Shown: positions 22,301-35,116, counted from the first letter of the stretch. The stretch is 64,000 nucleotides of DNA from Mesaphorura yosii (GCA_009869945.1 WIXG01000253.1:1-64000); one strand, 5' to 3'. Numbers and translations are program-made. Notes: a model not told the origin generated them from the sequence alone.

Positions 22301-25300
22301 TGCAGCAAGAACGGAAAGATTTGCTGGTGCGTGGATCCCGACGGCAAGGCTTCTGTGACTGGAATTGGTCCGGCGGAATCTGTGTTTTGTGGCTCCTCAG
22401 CCACGAAAACAAACCACAAGTCACTGTTGGCCCAGCCAAGAGGTAATTCGTAATTCTTGCAATTCAAGCCACACCAGGGCCGTGCCTTAGCATGGCTATC
22501 CATCTCGAACTCATCAATCAGAATTATGCTGCTCTCATAAAATCAAGAATCTCAATTCAATGTGATGTGTTGATGACTGTCAGGTTTCTGTTTTGAGAAA
22601 ATTCACATCCATCAACGTTCGCATGCGTGCAACAAGCAAAATAAAACCAATGCATATTCAAACTAAACGAAAAAAAGGCAAAATCGCAAAACGCGAACGA
22701 ACGTGACATGAAAGCTGGCTTAATTAATCTCGAGTAATAGCGCAATTCAATTCCCTTCTGATACTGATTCTCATTCTCTTCTTCTTCTGCCTCCATTCTA
22801 ATAGGCCTTCGGAAAACTTCATCAGCGTCATCCTCGCCGTACGAGACGTTCAATGTGAATCCCTGTCATGTAGGAACTCCTTTGATCGACAGCACGACGG
22901 GCCAAGTCAGAACCTGTAGCGACGGCGGTGGATGTCCTGCCTCGCACGCATGCGTCCGTGCTCAAGTCAACTCAGCTGGTGTTTGCTGTGTTAATCAAAC
23001 TCTTACAGGTACCCATAATAATACAGCAACAGCAATCGCAGCAGCGTCAATCAAGCCACGGCCGCTTTTTTAAATTAAAACCACAACAATGATGAATCAA
23101 GTCTTGAGCCCAGTCTCAGATTCTCAGCAGCAGCACAGCAGCTTGAGTTGTTTGAGACTTGAAACATGAGCAAAAGTGGTGAATTGAATTTGCTCTCAAT
23201 AATTACGTGTCTTGGCTCTCGTCGTGTGTGTGATTGTGCGTCGTGGTCGTGGCTTGTGTGAGCCGTGCTTAATGTTGATCTCGATTTATGGCCGGAGGGG
23301 TTTCCGTAACACATTTACGATACAAAATGAAAACAAATGCGAAATGCACTGCGCTGGTGACTGAGTGCCTCCTTTCTACATTCTACATTCGACATTCCTA
23401 TTAAGACAATAATTGTACCACGATAATGATGATTGTTGTGAGATGATGATGATAATGAGCCAAAGATTGCTCTCGTTGCTGCAACTCGTCGCTAAGTGCC
23501 AAGTGCCATTGCAATGCGAATGCGTGTAATGCAATTGTCTCATTTTAATACGCGTGCTCTTGTCTTTTGCAGAACCAACAAAGCCGGGGATTTGTCCATT
23601 CCTTTCGTCAGAGTCATTATGTCATAATAATGAGAGTAAATCGTGTCAGACGGACAAGGAATGTGAAGGTGAGATGAAATGCTGTGGGCTCGGAGGAAGT
23701 GCCTGCTTCGGCCGTGCAATCTGTGCCGATCCACTTTTGAGCCACAGTCATCACGGCTCGGACGATTCGAATGGGATGGATGAAGAGGAAATTGCAGACA
23801 ACTTCTCGAGTAAGTAAAGTTATGAGAATGCAGCAATAAAACGATGATCTAGAGTGCTGATAAGGCTGAGACAATGAGGCATTAAGAATTAAGACAAGAG
23901 CAAGCACTAACATTATGATTATGATTGATGCGTGCGAGAAAACTAATTGTCCATTGTCAGCGCAGCAACTCAGCCATGAAGCGGCCGCGATGAGCGATTA
24001 TGAATCAAATTAAACCATAACGCTTGACTTGACTTGACTTGTTCGCTTGTTTTTCTGAACAGTGTGCAAGTATTTGAATTCAATCGGAAAGAAGAGTCAT
24101 GGCGTTCTTAAAAAGTACAAAATGGCATTCGGGATCCCAAAATGCCAAGACAATGGCGACTTTGAGCCTGTGCAATGCAACGGCGATGGGAGCCAGTGTT
24201 GGTGTGTGGACAAATATGGCATGATGACTGGGCAGCTTGAAGAGTACAATGGCAAGAATGCGACTCAGCTCGGCCTGGTTTGCGACAAACAAAGCAAGGA
24301 CGATGATATTTGCCTCGGGATGACGTGCAGGCTCAACTGTGACTACGGATTCGTCAGGCACCCAACTACCGGCTGCAGCATTTGTGAATGCAGAAACCCA
24401 TGCAGCAATTCTACTGCCAGCCTTTGTGGTGCGGATCATATCTGCGAAATGGTGGACATTGATTGTGCGACACAAGTCTGTCCAGCGCTGCCTTACTGTA
24501 AGCCCTCAAAAGGTCAGCCCAAGTTTAATGTAGGACTATGTTGATGGTTAAAATCATTTACAGGTCTTCCCAAGTCCCTCATCGTTCCCACTTGCCCAAA
24601 CAACAAGCAAGCGTACGTAGATCCAATTCTGCAGGAGAAGTTGACGTGTAATCCACGTGCCAGAATGCTTCAGTGCCCGGACGATCATTTTTGCCATGAA
24701 GTTGACGATGACCTGGGACTCTGCTGCCCAATATTAGGTAAGCAGCAACAACAATTTTAGATTCGGAGGCAAGCGTTTACACTTGTAGCCATTTTTCAGA
24801 AGAACCAAGCTCCCAAGAGCTTGTCGCCAGTTCACGTGCCTTCGGAAACAACAAGAGTCAGGACAACAATATCGACGACCAGCAGGGAGCAGAAGACAAT
24901 ACATTGGACGATACAGTCGTTGAAACGCCTTCTGATTACGTGAACCCCGAGGAGTGTCCCGAGCAGTTTATGGCCACCAACAATGGCGGAGACTGTGGGT
25001 TCAAGTGCTTCAATAGTACAGATTGTGGTGGCAACCTGCACATGAAATGCTGCGCCCATGAATGTGGAACCAGCTGCGTTGATGTGACCAAGATTTCAAG
25101 TACACACTGCTTGATGCCAAAGGAAGTTGGGTTTTGTAAAGCTGCCCTGCCAAAGTGGTACTTCAACGTGGAAACAAATTCTTGTGAGGAATTCCTGTAC
25201 TCTGGGTGCGGTGGAAATTCAAATCGTTTCACAAGCAAGGAGAAATGTGAAACTTTCTGCCCAGGTAAGAGTCTATTTATTAACTTGACCTTTTTCCAAG

Positions 25301-28300
25301 TCGCTGTATTAAGCGAAGCCATTTTTCCAGAGCTCACTCCATGCGAACAAGCACGCGAAGTGATGGCCCGCCAGCGTGCAAACGCCGAAAATTCGCAAAA
25401 ACTAGTTCAAGTTCCTGAGTGTGATGCCAGTGGTCTGTGGAAAATGAGCTGTATTTCAGAAGTTGGACTTTGCTGGTGTGTCGACAAGTTTGGAATGACG
25501 ATTAAAGACACTATTGGAAAGAAGGGAAGCGTTAACTGCAACAACATAAAAAAGAACAACCGAAAGTCTCGACTTCTGCCTTCAGTGACTTTCATCCCAA
25601 AAGGTTAGTAACGTTACATACTTCTGAAGAAATATTTCTCTAATGCTCTGATTTGAATAATAGTTTGCCCTGACTCGGTCCCAACTCACGTCTGCAATCC
25701 GAATTTATGTGCCCACAAAATCTGCCTGGCTGATCCAACTGCTGTCTGCCGCATCAACCCATGCGGTGGCTGCTCCGTTGAGTTCTCGAATGCTGCTAAC
25801 GGACAAGCAGTAAACTGCAACCAGAATCTGACAAAATGTGAAGTCGAACTGCAAGCGGTTTTCAATTCCAAATCCTTTGAAATCCAACGACAGCTTGCGG
25901 CTCGAGAAATTTCAATGCGAGAATTTGCAGATATGAGCATGCAGGAGTCAGGTAAATTACATTGTTTAAATACTGGTAACGAAGAATATAAGAGCATTTT
26001 TCATTATTGAAATTGTTTTCCTTGGATATTTATAGAAGACGCCCCACTCTTACGAGAAAAGCGTCTGAAGCGAGAAATCATGGTAATGGAAGAGACAAAC
26101 AGTTGCCCACAACAGCCAATCCAGTACTTGCTCAACCTTTTAAGTGGAAGCTGCACAGACGAATGTACTCTGGATACAGATTGCCCAGACCACTACAAGT
26201 GCTGCCTGGCTGAATGTGGCTTGCGGTGCTTGCAGCCAGTCATTTCGTCCGTTCTAACGCCACCACCGCCTCCACCAACTGCAGACCCACCACCACCAAT
26301 TATGATGCTCCTGGCACCACCGCAATGCAAAAAGGAGAGTGGCGAGTACGAACGCGTGCAAAATCAAAATGGTGTCGAATACTGCGTGGACGAGATAACG
26401 GGAGAGCCGATCACATCCACCATTACACGAGGCACAATTCACAACTGCAACTTCACCGCGTCAAGGGCAGGCATGATTCCGGAGGACGAGCAAGTGTGCG
26501 CAAGCCACTTACAACCAAAAATTTGCCGCAACGAGTGTTTGCAAGCAAAATGCCTCGCCCACCCCGACGCAATTTGTGTTGCGAACCCTTGCGACTCTTG
26601 CTCAGTTACATTTTACAGGTTCGCATACTGCTTTATAGTCTTGTTTAGTTTGTGAGGCTTAGCTGAATGCAATTCCATGCTTTCGTATTTTTACAGTCCA
26701 TCGGGAGAAAAACTAAACTGCCAACACAAATGCACACAGCCTGTCGAGGTCGGACCATGCCGTGCGTCAATTCGCAAATATTTCTACAACGCCGAGAGCC
26801 TGAAATGTGAAGAATTCATCTACGGAGGATGTCAGGGAAATGATAACCAGTTCGATAGTCTGGCCGAGTGTGAATTTGAATGTGGAACAAGCAGAGGTAA
26901 AGTATTCTTGCACTCGCTAGAAATGTAAATGCTATCATTGTCGGGATTCTAATAAATTGTATTACTTTCAGACATTTGCAACGATATGGTTCCAATGATG
27001 CCAATTGCCACCCAACGAACCTCTTGCAGTGAAGATCAAACTCGATGGTATTACAATCCAGAAACAAGCACGTGCGAAATCAGCTCCGTGTGTGGAGTCG
27101 GAAACTTTGTCAGCTTCGAGCAGTGTCAAACAAGTTGTCCACGACAAGTGCTTTGCCCAAATATTCAAGATGATGGACAAATTCAAATCTGTGACAGACA
27201 CGAAACGTGTGACAATGTGACTTTCTGTATGGACAATTTGGAAGAGTTGATTTGCCATGTGGATCCGTGCACTTGCAAAGCGCGCGTGGTTAATTTGAGC
27301 GGAAAGCCAATGGAGCCCTGCACGAAGGAGGAACCCAAGAAGTCACATGTGGAGATTGTTGGAAGTAAAGAAGAACAAGGAAGTCTCGCGGATTCGTTTG
27401 AGAGAACAAAAGCTACTCCCGAGGCAGAACAAGTTGAGAAAACGTTGAATTCATTTAAACCTGGAAGTCTTGGCACTGAAATCCACCCAAGACGACACGA
27501 CAGCGCAGAGCTGCAAGCGCAGGCCAAGTCATCGGTGAAGAAAGATGCTCCAGTCGCCGATGACATTGTGGAACCAGCGCAGGAAAGTATATCAGAAGCT
27601 CAAAATCAAGATTCGTTGATCACCACCGAACGCAATGAAATTGCTGACCTTAATCGCGGTACTAGTAAAGAGAATGACGAAACGACAACCCTCGAAGCGA
27701 AGATTGTGAGTGCAGAAAGTGGATTGGCTAACGACGACATTGTTGACGTACCCACAACATCCGCAAGCACTACTACCAGCACCAGCACAACGTCGACCAC
27801 CACCACAACCACGACGACAACCACTCCGGTTCCGGTCCCAGAGACAACAAGCAGAACAACTACAACTGAAGTGCCCAGCACGAGCGAAAGCACTGAAATT
27901 TCAAACCGAAGCTCCGTGGAGGACGAGCGTACGACGGAAAATCAATCGAGTCAAAGTCTGGATCAGGACGACGCCACCAAGCCAGAGACGCAAGAAGAAA
28001 CAACGACCATGCATCTCCAAAGCAATCAGAGCAACGAGTATCAAGAACCTAGCATCAGCGTAAAACTAAACCCCGCCATTCCAGACTCAATCGACGCAGA
28101 CGGGGAAGTGGTCGTCGTGGACGAGGATCCAGCAGCACAGGACGTAATTAATGAAGAGACCGTCGCAATCGCGACCGCCACGACAATCCTCGAAGTTCAA
28201 ACGATCTTCTTCATCTGCATCCTCATTGTGTCCGCCATCCTCGTTGTGCTCGGCTTCTTCTTTGCGCGCAAGAAGAAGAGCGCCGGCTCTAACGGGAGCG

Positions 28301-28485
28301 AGAGCGGCACAACGAAGCGTTCAGCCCCACCAACCAAGAAATTCGAGCCCCTCGAGTTCAATTCGTTTGTTCAACTTCAGCAACAAATTGAGTTTACGAA
28401 GCAACAGCAGAATAACAGCTTCAAGAATCATGACAGCACACTGACAATCCCATCAGACACGTACTACGATCAACTATATCAGTAG
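19358..28485 (+). CDS. Type I membrane protein with WAP, thyroglobulin-1, antistasin, lustrin and Kunitz modules
   Basis: Fifteen exons: 19358-19466, 20786-20887, 21256-21447, 21519-21851, 21999-22442, 22805-23008, 23573-23809, 24063-24512, 24564-24737, 24800-25264, 25331-25603, 25664-25951, 26036-26618, 26697-26896, 26972-28485; 1855 residues, all joins in phase. Exon 1 gives a signal peptide (FLVLLITALVS). Then come five repeats centred on WAP plus thyroglobulin-1 (CWCV in exons 3, 5, 8, 11; degenerate YCVD in 13), with antistasin modules (exons 4, 8), lustrin-type modules (4, 6, 9), NPCGGC and NPCDSC modules (12, 13/14), two good Kunitz domains (10, 14; P1 Lys and Arg) and a broken one (15). 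A furin-like REKRLKR lies in exon 13. Exon 15 adds a Thr-rich mucin-like stretch, a membrane helix (about 1763-1782) and a 73-residue tail. Inference: cell-surface protease inhibitor or matrix receptor. No single known orthologue comes to mind. AATAAA at 28627. Confidence 0.85.
27770..27870 (+). repeat. Thr/Ser codon repeat (mucin-like)
   Basis: Imperfect ACC/ACA/ACG/AGC run within exon 15 of the multi-inhibitor gene, encoding a threonine-rich stretch that is probably O-glycosylated and forms a stalk before the membrane helix. Confidence 0.8.
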
Positions 28486-29277
28486 ATAAGCTAGAACGAA
28501 TTGTGAGACTTAACTTATTTTTCTAACATGACTAACGTATTTATGTATACGGTTCCCGTACCATTGTACAATTGTTTTTTTTACTCGTACCGGTTTTTTT
28601 ACGTTTCGTAAACAAGATTATACAGAAATAAAGAAATATGAATCTGTGAATCGAAGAAGTCATTCGTAGCAGGCTGAAATTTGGGTCAAATATAGAGCAA
28701 ATTGTAACTGCAGAGAAAGTAAAATGGCAAAATTTCCTAGCTGATATTGTTATGCTCTAGGGATCACAAAACTCCTTCAGATTCGCGATCTGGAAGCCCT
28801 TGTAAATTTTTCAAAGAAGTCGGAGCAAGCGGTACGACATAGCATAGCTGCTAAAATTGGAACTCCGATGCATACCTTTTGTGATGATCTTCGTAAAATA
28901 ACACCAAAAAATTATAATTGCAAATTACAGATCATTCGAGCTTTGTTATATATTCTGAGTTCTGACAAGACAGACATTCATAAAAGGGATTTGATGTCAA
29001 AAACTGTGCTTGTATTGTTTTTATGGCAGTCATAAGTCATTTTGTGTCCTATAAGGCACAAGTACAATTCGTACTGAAGTCAGTTCATTGTAAACTGCCT
29101 TTGACAAGCTGAATATGCACTATTTTTACATTTTACCTATACCGATTCTTATTTTTAGCACCTTTATAACGGTTTAGTGCAATGGCTTGAAGCTGAAGTG
29201 CAGCCTGAGCACAAACTTTGAACATTCTCTCGCATTGAAGTCTCATTCCATCTTTCAATTCGACGGCATCCTCCAAC
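28486..29277. other. Intergenic, 3' end and spacer
   Basis: Holds AATAAA at 28627-28632 for the upstream gene; the rest shows no coding or RNA feature I can support. Confidence 0.5.
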
Positions 29278-30850
29278 ATGAATCACAAACCTGTGTACCT
29301 GATATTGTCCCTGATTTCTCTGTGGACATTTGTTCTGGTCATCGTTATAAGTCGACTGTATTTTAGTGCCGGACTGCGATCTCTCGAGTGCCAAATTCCA
29401 AAGTAAGCCCAGACACCTGCACGCGGTAAACAAGTGCGTATGAGATTTCTTGCACCGTTATCATTTCCAATATCTGCTTTTCAGTATCTTGACGAATGCA
29501 AAGGAACTCGGAATTCAGTCATCGCACTCAAAGTTCAGTGATGCAATCACAGCACTTGAGGCAGAAGACGCGTTGCTTGGCCAGACTCAAGCAGGGCGCA
29601 ACTGCTCTCAAGAATTCGGCATGGACATGCTCGAGCGGTGGAGACGGACTCAAATCGACGTGTGCAACGGTTACGGAAACGGAAGCCACATCACCTGCTT
29701 TCGCCGGGAGCCTTTCGGTGTGCCAAGGCTCCTGTGCATCGCCACCAACTCACTTATACGAATGCATCCTCCTTTCTACGAGGCAGTCGATGTAGAAAGT
29801 GCACCACCGGGTGAACTGCAGCTGGAATTTAACGGCAGTGTTCTAAACGTTGATTGTGACTTGGCCGTGTACAATGTCCTCCCGACTAGTTGGTGGAGCT
29901 GGCAGCACGCTCAGAGTGTAGCCCCTTTCATGAACGGAATCGGTACACTCAATTCACTACCCTGCACGAGCTACGTGAACCACACCGTCTTCTGGATGCA
30001 GCGATACGACTACAAAAATATTTTTCATGTGCTGGAAGACATGGTCACCACATTTGAGACTTTGCTCATGCTTAACGAAGACCCGGTAAATGTAGAACTT
30101 GCTATTAGCGATGGATTTCCGTACAACAATGCCCTCTTTGATCTCTGGACACATATTTTTGGTGCTGGCATCAGAATCGTTCGCGAGAACCCATATCCTG
30201 TGGGGACTTGCTTCAAGAAAAGTATTATCAACATGTTCGGCTCTCGATCACATTTCTCGAATGGCCAAGGGGTCAGCGGCAGAGTGAAATGTTCATCTCC
30301 AATCCTGAAATCCATGACGGGTTGGATAAAATCCTTATTCGAAGAGCCTAACATCAGTGCCAGCACGAGTGATGCAGATGCGGGAACACACAAGATTTTG
30401 TGGATCAGCAGACAAAATTACGCGAACCGGACAATTGGCCGCGTGATTCCGAACGAGGCTGATATTCTTCTAGACTTAAAGTCCATACTTCCAGAAAACT
30501 GGACGCTGGAGACGTTTCGCCCCGAATTGATGTCTTCTATGGAGGAACAAATCTCAACTGTGTCCAGCGCCAAAGTATTGATTGGAGTGCACGGAGCGGG
30601 GCTGGCCAACCTCGTCTTTCTGCCCAACGGCAACAGAAGCCATGTGATTGAAATATTTCACAGTGACCGCAGTGATGCAAACAGGCACTACGTCAACATG
30701 TGCAAGTGGCTGGGCATTACGTACCACCGTACAGCCTATTATTCTAGAATTGTTTCAGCTACAGCTGTTCGGAGAATTCTCGAGCAGATTCTGCGTAAAG
30801 AAGGTTATGAACCAAATGTGCCTGAAGTGAGCGAAATCTCAATAACCTGA
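29278..30850 (+). CDS. GT61-family glycosyltransferase (EOGT/POMGNT2-like), type II membrane
   Basis: Exons 29278-29402 and 29485-30850; 496 residues. The short first exon encodes an N-terminal anchor (VYLILSLISLWTFVLVIVIS), typical of Golgi/ER type II enzymes. The C-terminal catalytic part carries the GT61 hallmark GVHGAGLANLVFLP followed by VIEIFHSD, with an upstream ISRQNYANR segment; similar blocks occur in EOGT, POMGNT2 and plant xylosyltransferases. There are several Asn glycosylation sites. The enzyme probably adds a sugar (GlcNAc or xylose class) to glycoproteins in the lumen; donor and acceptor cannot be told from sequence. Start: first ATG, and exon 1 joins in phase (AA/T ATC TTG). 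AATAAA at 30969-30974. Confidence 0.85.
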
Positions 30851-31551
30851 TGAACTTAGTGTTTAAAGTTTTATATGATTTTGAAATAGCAATAATGTCA
30901 ACGATATTTTGAATATGGCCTATTTTTTCACTTGTCTATTAACTCTGTCGTCAATTCTTCGACCGAGAAATAAATTCTTGAACGAAGGCTTTCCAAATTC
31001 CAGAGAGCATCGCACTCTTGCATTTGCCTGTTGTAATTACGTAACATTGTAAATGCTCAGTTTCATCTCGAAAACTCGAAATTTCCAGTTTGCAGGCTGT
31101 GAGCATCTCCGTCTGTGGCTGTCTACAAAATAAGTTTCCATTTCATGGTGAACACGGTTGCTTGATTAGGATGCGAGAATTTCAACGGATGATTCAAGTT
31201 TATCATGATTATTGCTCGTTGAGTAGCAGTTCAGCCGCAATTGATTGCTGTTGGCTTGAAGGCTTGATGCTTGAATTAACAGTGGCAATGACATTTGTAA
31301 TGAAGAGATATTTGCTCTGCTTTGAAATCTGGATCTGTGTCGTATCGCAATGAGCTGTAAAGTTTTGTTTTCCAGAGAACACTGCCGAGCATCGTGTACT
31401 TAATTAATGTCAATGTTAAAATGATTTAAACATGATTTTTAGCACGCGATCATGAAACTACCGACAGGCATCACAAAGCCATTCTGAGACCTGGCAGAAG
31501 GCAAATCTCAGGAGTCCTCGCCGATGTTTTGTCTGATTTCCAACCACAACA
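30851..31551. other. Intergenic spacer
   Basis: Contains the glycosyltransferase poly(A) signal and presumably the promoter of the SLC17 gene. Open frames here start at non-ATG codons and look random. Confidence 0.5.
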
Positions 31552-33565
31552 ATGGACCCGTCAGCAAAATCTGCAAAATTGGTCGGCCAGCAACCACCAA
31601 AAGGTTTGCCGGTTCAAATATTTTCACATTTAAGGGCTTGTTGTACGAAATATTTATATTTTGGACACAGGCTGGGGAACACGCCATACTCTCGCGTTGC
31701 TTGGTTTTTTGGCGCTCGCTTCCAACTACGCAATGCGGTTTAACCTCTCACTGGCTATTGTTGCAATGGTGAAACCCGTCGTGATCGATCCGGCTACCGT
31801 GAAAATGGCGTCATCTTCATTTATGGAGCACCACGTCCCTTGCGCCCATTTAATATCGGAGGAAATCGTGGCCAAGGCCAATTTTTCTGGCCGCGTGCCG
31901 TACTACGAGCCAGACCCCATTGACTTGGACCCTGTTGACGCGGATACGTTTGAGTGGTCGGAGATTGAACAAGGGTAATTCATTGTACGGGTGCCCGACA
32001 TTTATTGAGCCTAACCAGAAATTAATCTACTAGAGTTGTGTTGGGTGCCTTTTTCTGGGGATATTTTGTGACTCAAATACCTGGAGGAATTCTGGCGCAA
32101 ATGTACGGTGGAAAGATCCTCATTTCGGGTGGACTAGGAGCTACTGCAGTGCTGACGATCATCACTCCGTTTGCAGCCCGACTTGGTCTCATGTGGATTG
32201 TTATTGTTCGAGTGCTCGAAGGACTTGCTGAGGTAAGCTAACAAGTATTACTATTGACAGCTGCCCCTGGCTGAAATATTACGTTTTGAATTTCGAGGGT
32301 GTGGTCATACCTGCAATGCAAGTTTTGCTTGCAAAATGGTTCCCACCTGAAGAGCGAAGCAAACTGTCGACATTTGTATTCTCCGGGATTTCAATCGGCA
32401 ATATAATTTCCATGCTTCTGAGTGGATTCTTTATCAAATACTGGTCCTGGCCGTTTGTGTTCTATGGATTCGGCGTGCTCGTCTTGGTCTGGCTGGCGCT
32501 TTGGATAAAATTCATTTCGGAGGCACCCAGCACACATCCGAACATCACCAAAGAAGAATTCGAATACTTGAAGCACTCGATTACGACCACGGACACGAGC
32601 AAAGGCGGAGATCAAAAGAAGCAGAAGAAACCAACTCCCTGGAAGAAGATCCTTACGTCGTTTCCAGTAATAGCAATCTATGTCGCTGCCACAACAAACG
32701 CGTGGGGCCTGTACACTCTGCTCATCGAAATCCCGACGTACATGAAAAACGTGCTGCACTTTAACATTGAGGAAAACAGCTTGCTGTCAACTCTCCCGCA
32801 TTTGTGCATGTTTATCGTCGCCACGAGCATCACGACGTTGACAGATTACTTAATTCAGCACAAGAATTTTTCCGTGCTCAAAATGAGAAAACTCTGCAAC
32901 AGTATCGGTAAGCCAAATGCCACGGCGGACGTACTTTGAATCCAATTACTCTTGCATTAGTTTTAATTTCTCGCCATAGCTCAATGGGGCACTGCTCTGG
33001 CTTTGATTGGCACTGGATTGTCGGGCTGTAATCGTGTAATGACCGTCATTTGCCTCAACTTATCCGTTGGATTGATTGGCGCGGGATTCGGTGGATTTCT
33101 CGTCAATTCAATTGACATTGCGTCAAATTACGTTGGAGTTATTATGGTAAGCAATTCCTGCAAAAGTACTTTTATGCATTATTGCATTAAACTCGGAATT
33201 GAAGACTTTTGTATATTGCAGGGAATTGCGAATGCCTTCGCGAATATTTGCGGATTCATTGCTCCATACGTAGCAAGTGTACTGATCAGTGGAAACGTAA
33301 GTGAATATTCAACATGTGGAGCAACCCATGAGTCTAATGCGAGTAATCCCGTGTACAGCAAACAGTCGAGCGCTGGAGCCTCGTTTTCTTCATTGCAGCC
33401 ACGTTTCTGATCTTCGGCAACTTATTCTACGTTCTCTTTGCACAAACCGACGAGCTCGAGTGGAACCGCCAGGAGGAGGAAGAGGAAGAAGAGGATGTGG
33501 GCATCCAAATTACTGTCAAGCGTCGATACTCCACTCTGTCGCTTTCATTACCACAAAGTAACTAG
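31552..33565 (+). CDS. SLC17-type major facilitator transporter (sialin/phosphate carrier-like)
   Basis: Seven exons: 31552-31603, 31671-31974, 32034-32232, 32298-32907, 32980-33146, 33222-33296, 33359-33565; 537 residues. Family signatures: GWGTRHTLALLGFLALASNY then MRFNLSLAIVAMV in helix 1, FFWGYFVTQIPGG in helix 2, RVLEGLAEG with VVIPAMQVLLAKWFPPEERS, and GLSGCNRVMTVICLNLSVG and GFIAPYVA late. About 12 helices with a large lumenal loop after helix 1 carrying a glycosylation site (ANFSG). SLC17 proteins move organic anions or phosphate with Na+ or H+. The C-terminus is acidic (EEEEEEEDVG). Several exon ends are in phase 0 or 2 and all joins hold. The exact substrate is not inferable. Confidence 0.9.
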
Positions 33566-33793
33566 ACTAGGAATGCTTTCGAATGCGCAGTGGTTCAGGC
33601 CTTTCCTAAATCTGATCGCGAACATGTATATACATATGCTCAATCATTAAAACCAGCTTGCGAATGTGTTCTGTCTCAGTTTCATTGTGAGAATACTAGA
33701 AATCAATCTACACTATATGGAATAGTACAGTTCAAGTTGACGACCCATGGGTTTACTCGGAGTTAAATGATGGTACAGTCAAGCTGTGCCATC

Positions 33794-34098
33794 TTATCCT
33801 GGCTTTCGGGTCGGACAGTTGCACTGACATTGTCCATTTGGCTCCAGCTTCAGTTTGCAGCATCCTCGACCCTGCACACAATACATTGGACAAGCCAGGG
33901 GCGAGTGTAGACATTCTGTAAGAAATGAGTAAAGCATTATCGTCTGTCAAACGGAAGTAAAATTTTGGTGATTTTACCTTTAGCACTGCCTGGATGCCTT
34001 GATGGAATGTCGTCAAACGGAACCGCTTTGACACTCGTCAATGCCAGCAGGACACTGCAGAGCAAAACTGTCAACAGAAAGACACGAAGAGGCTGCAT
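33794..34098 (-). CDS. Small secreted eight-cysteine peptide
   Basis: Two short exons, 34098-33978 and 33915-33794, join in phase 1 to an 80-residue precursor. The N-terminus is a clear signal peptide (MQPLRVFLLTVLLCSVLLAL). The mature region begins near ECLHSPLACPMYC and continues VQGRGCCKLKLEPNGQCQCNC before PTRKPG; eight cysteines fit four disulfides. A TATA-like sequence stands 75 bases upstream on the same strand. It is convergent with the SLC17 gene, 228 bases from its stop. Such peptides in arthropods are commonly antimicrobial, inhibitory or signalling molecules; no family can be assigned. The strong signal peptide, even cysteine count and TATA box make it credible despite its size. 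Confidence 0.72.
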
Positions 34099-34172
34099 GT
34101 TGATTTCAGGATCTTGGAGTGACTGCGGGCAGAGTACGAGAAGATTTGATTAGAATGTTTGTGTCGATAATT

Positions 34173-34182
34173 GTTTTTATAG
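34173..34182 (-). promoter_or_regulatory. TATA box of the cysteine-rich peptide gene
   Basis: Minus strand reads CTATAAAAAC, about 75 bases before the start codon at 34098, leaving room for a short leader of about 45 bases. Confidence 0.6.
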
Positions 34183-35116
34183 GAAACTGCAAAGCACGCC
34201 TCTTTATGAGGAGCAATAATAATTGCTCTTTGAGTGCACAAAACAACAAACGACAAACAAGGCCAGAAGAAATCGCGTGTAAAAGCGGTAAATTTGCCTT
34301 TGATTACTATTATCCAATATAGAGCTGATGTCATTATGTCGCTGCCAGCACGGAAGCATGCTTCAATACGTGCTTCATGTGTTTTCGCCAAGTGGCAAGT
34401 TTTTTTTGGTGGCACCGTAGGTCAAGTTCCTTCAACGGATTTTATTGCTGGGCCTTTGGTGAGGTCGGCATTCCTCACTCGGAGCAACAACCTCGACGCT
34501 GGGTAAGTGTGTGGAATTGGCGATGACCAAAGTGCGCAAATATTCCAACAGTTCTTGGAACAAATTAATTTCGCTATCGTCATTGTCTACTATCAAGATT
34601 AAAATACTCTTCGACCCTTGAGCCGCTGAACACCAGGCAACGCATTTTGGACCTTGTTTTTTACCAGTCAGCTTTAAAATTCCAATTTTCTATGTCAAAT
34701 GTTATATTCATGACCGCGAATGTGGTCTACTTCTTTAACAATTTCAGACGTAACTCTTTGCTTGCTCAGCCTTATGATTGTAATGGAAGAAGAAAGCTTA
34801 CAGAAAACGAACATGGACATGAACATACCAACGTTTATGCAATTTGACATGTTTTAGAACCCAATTAGACGAAGTTTGTGTGCTCCCAAATTGTAAATTG
34901 GAGAACACACACGAGTGACGCTTGACGAGAATTGAAATTGGATTGTGAATGCAGCAGATGGTTGTGATATGAAATATTTAAAAGACTAGCTAGGCCAATA
35001 TTCCAATTCAATCAGCGAGAAAGGTTGCAAATTATTGTCTTCATTTATTACAAAGTTCTTTGGCGCTGAAGAATACTTTCACTTTAAACGCCTAAGTTTA
35101 TTCAGTTTATTGAGCC
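34183..35116. other. Intergenic spacer
   Basis: No coding exon or RNA gene supported. It separates the divergent cysteine-rich peptide gene and the chemoreceptor gene. Confidence 0.5.

Noticed and set aside
26254..26442. Trp-rich minus-strand frame
   Set aside because: Antisense shadow of the proline-rich stretch in exon 13 of the multi-inhibitor gene.
27606..27893. Val-rich minus-strand frame
   Set aside because: Antisense of the threonine repeat; no start context or domain.
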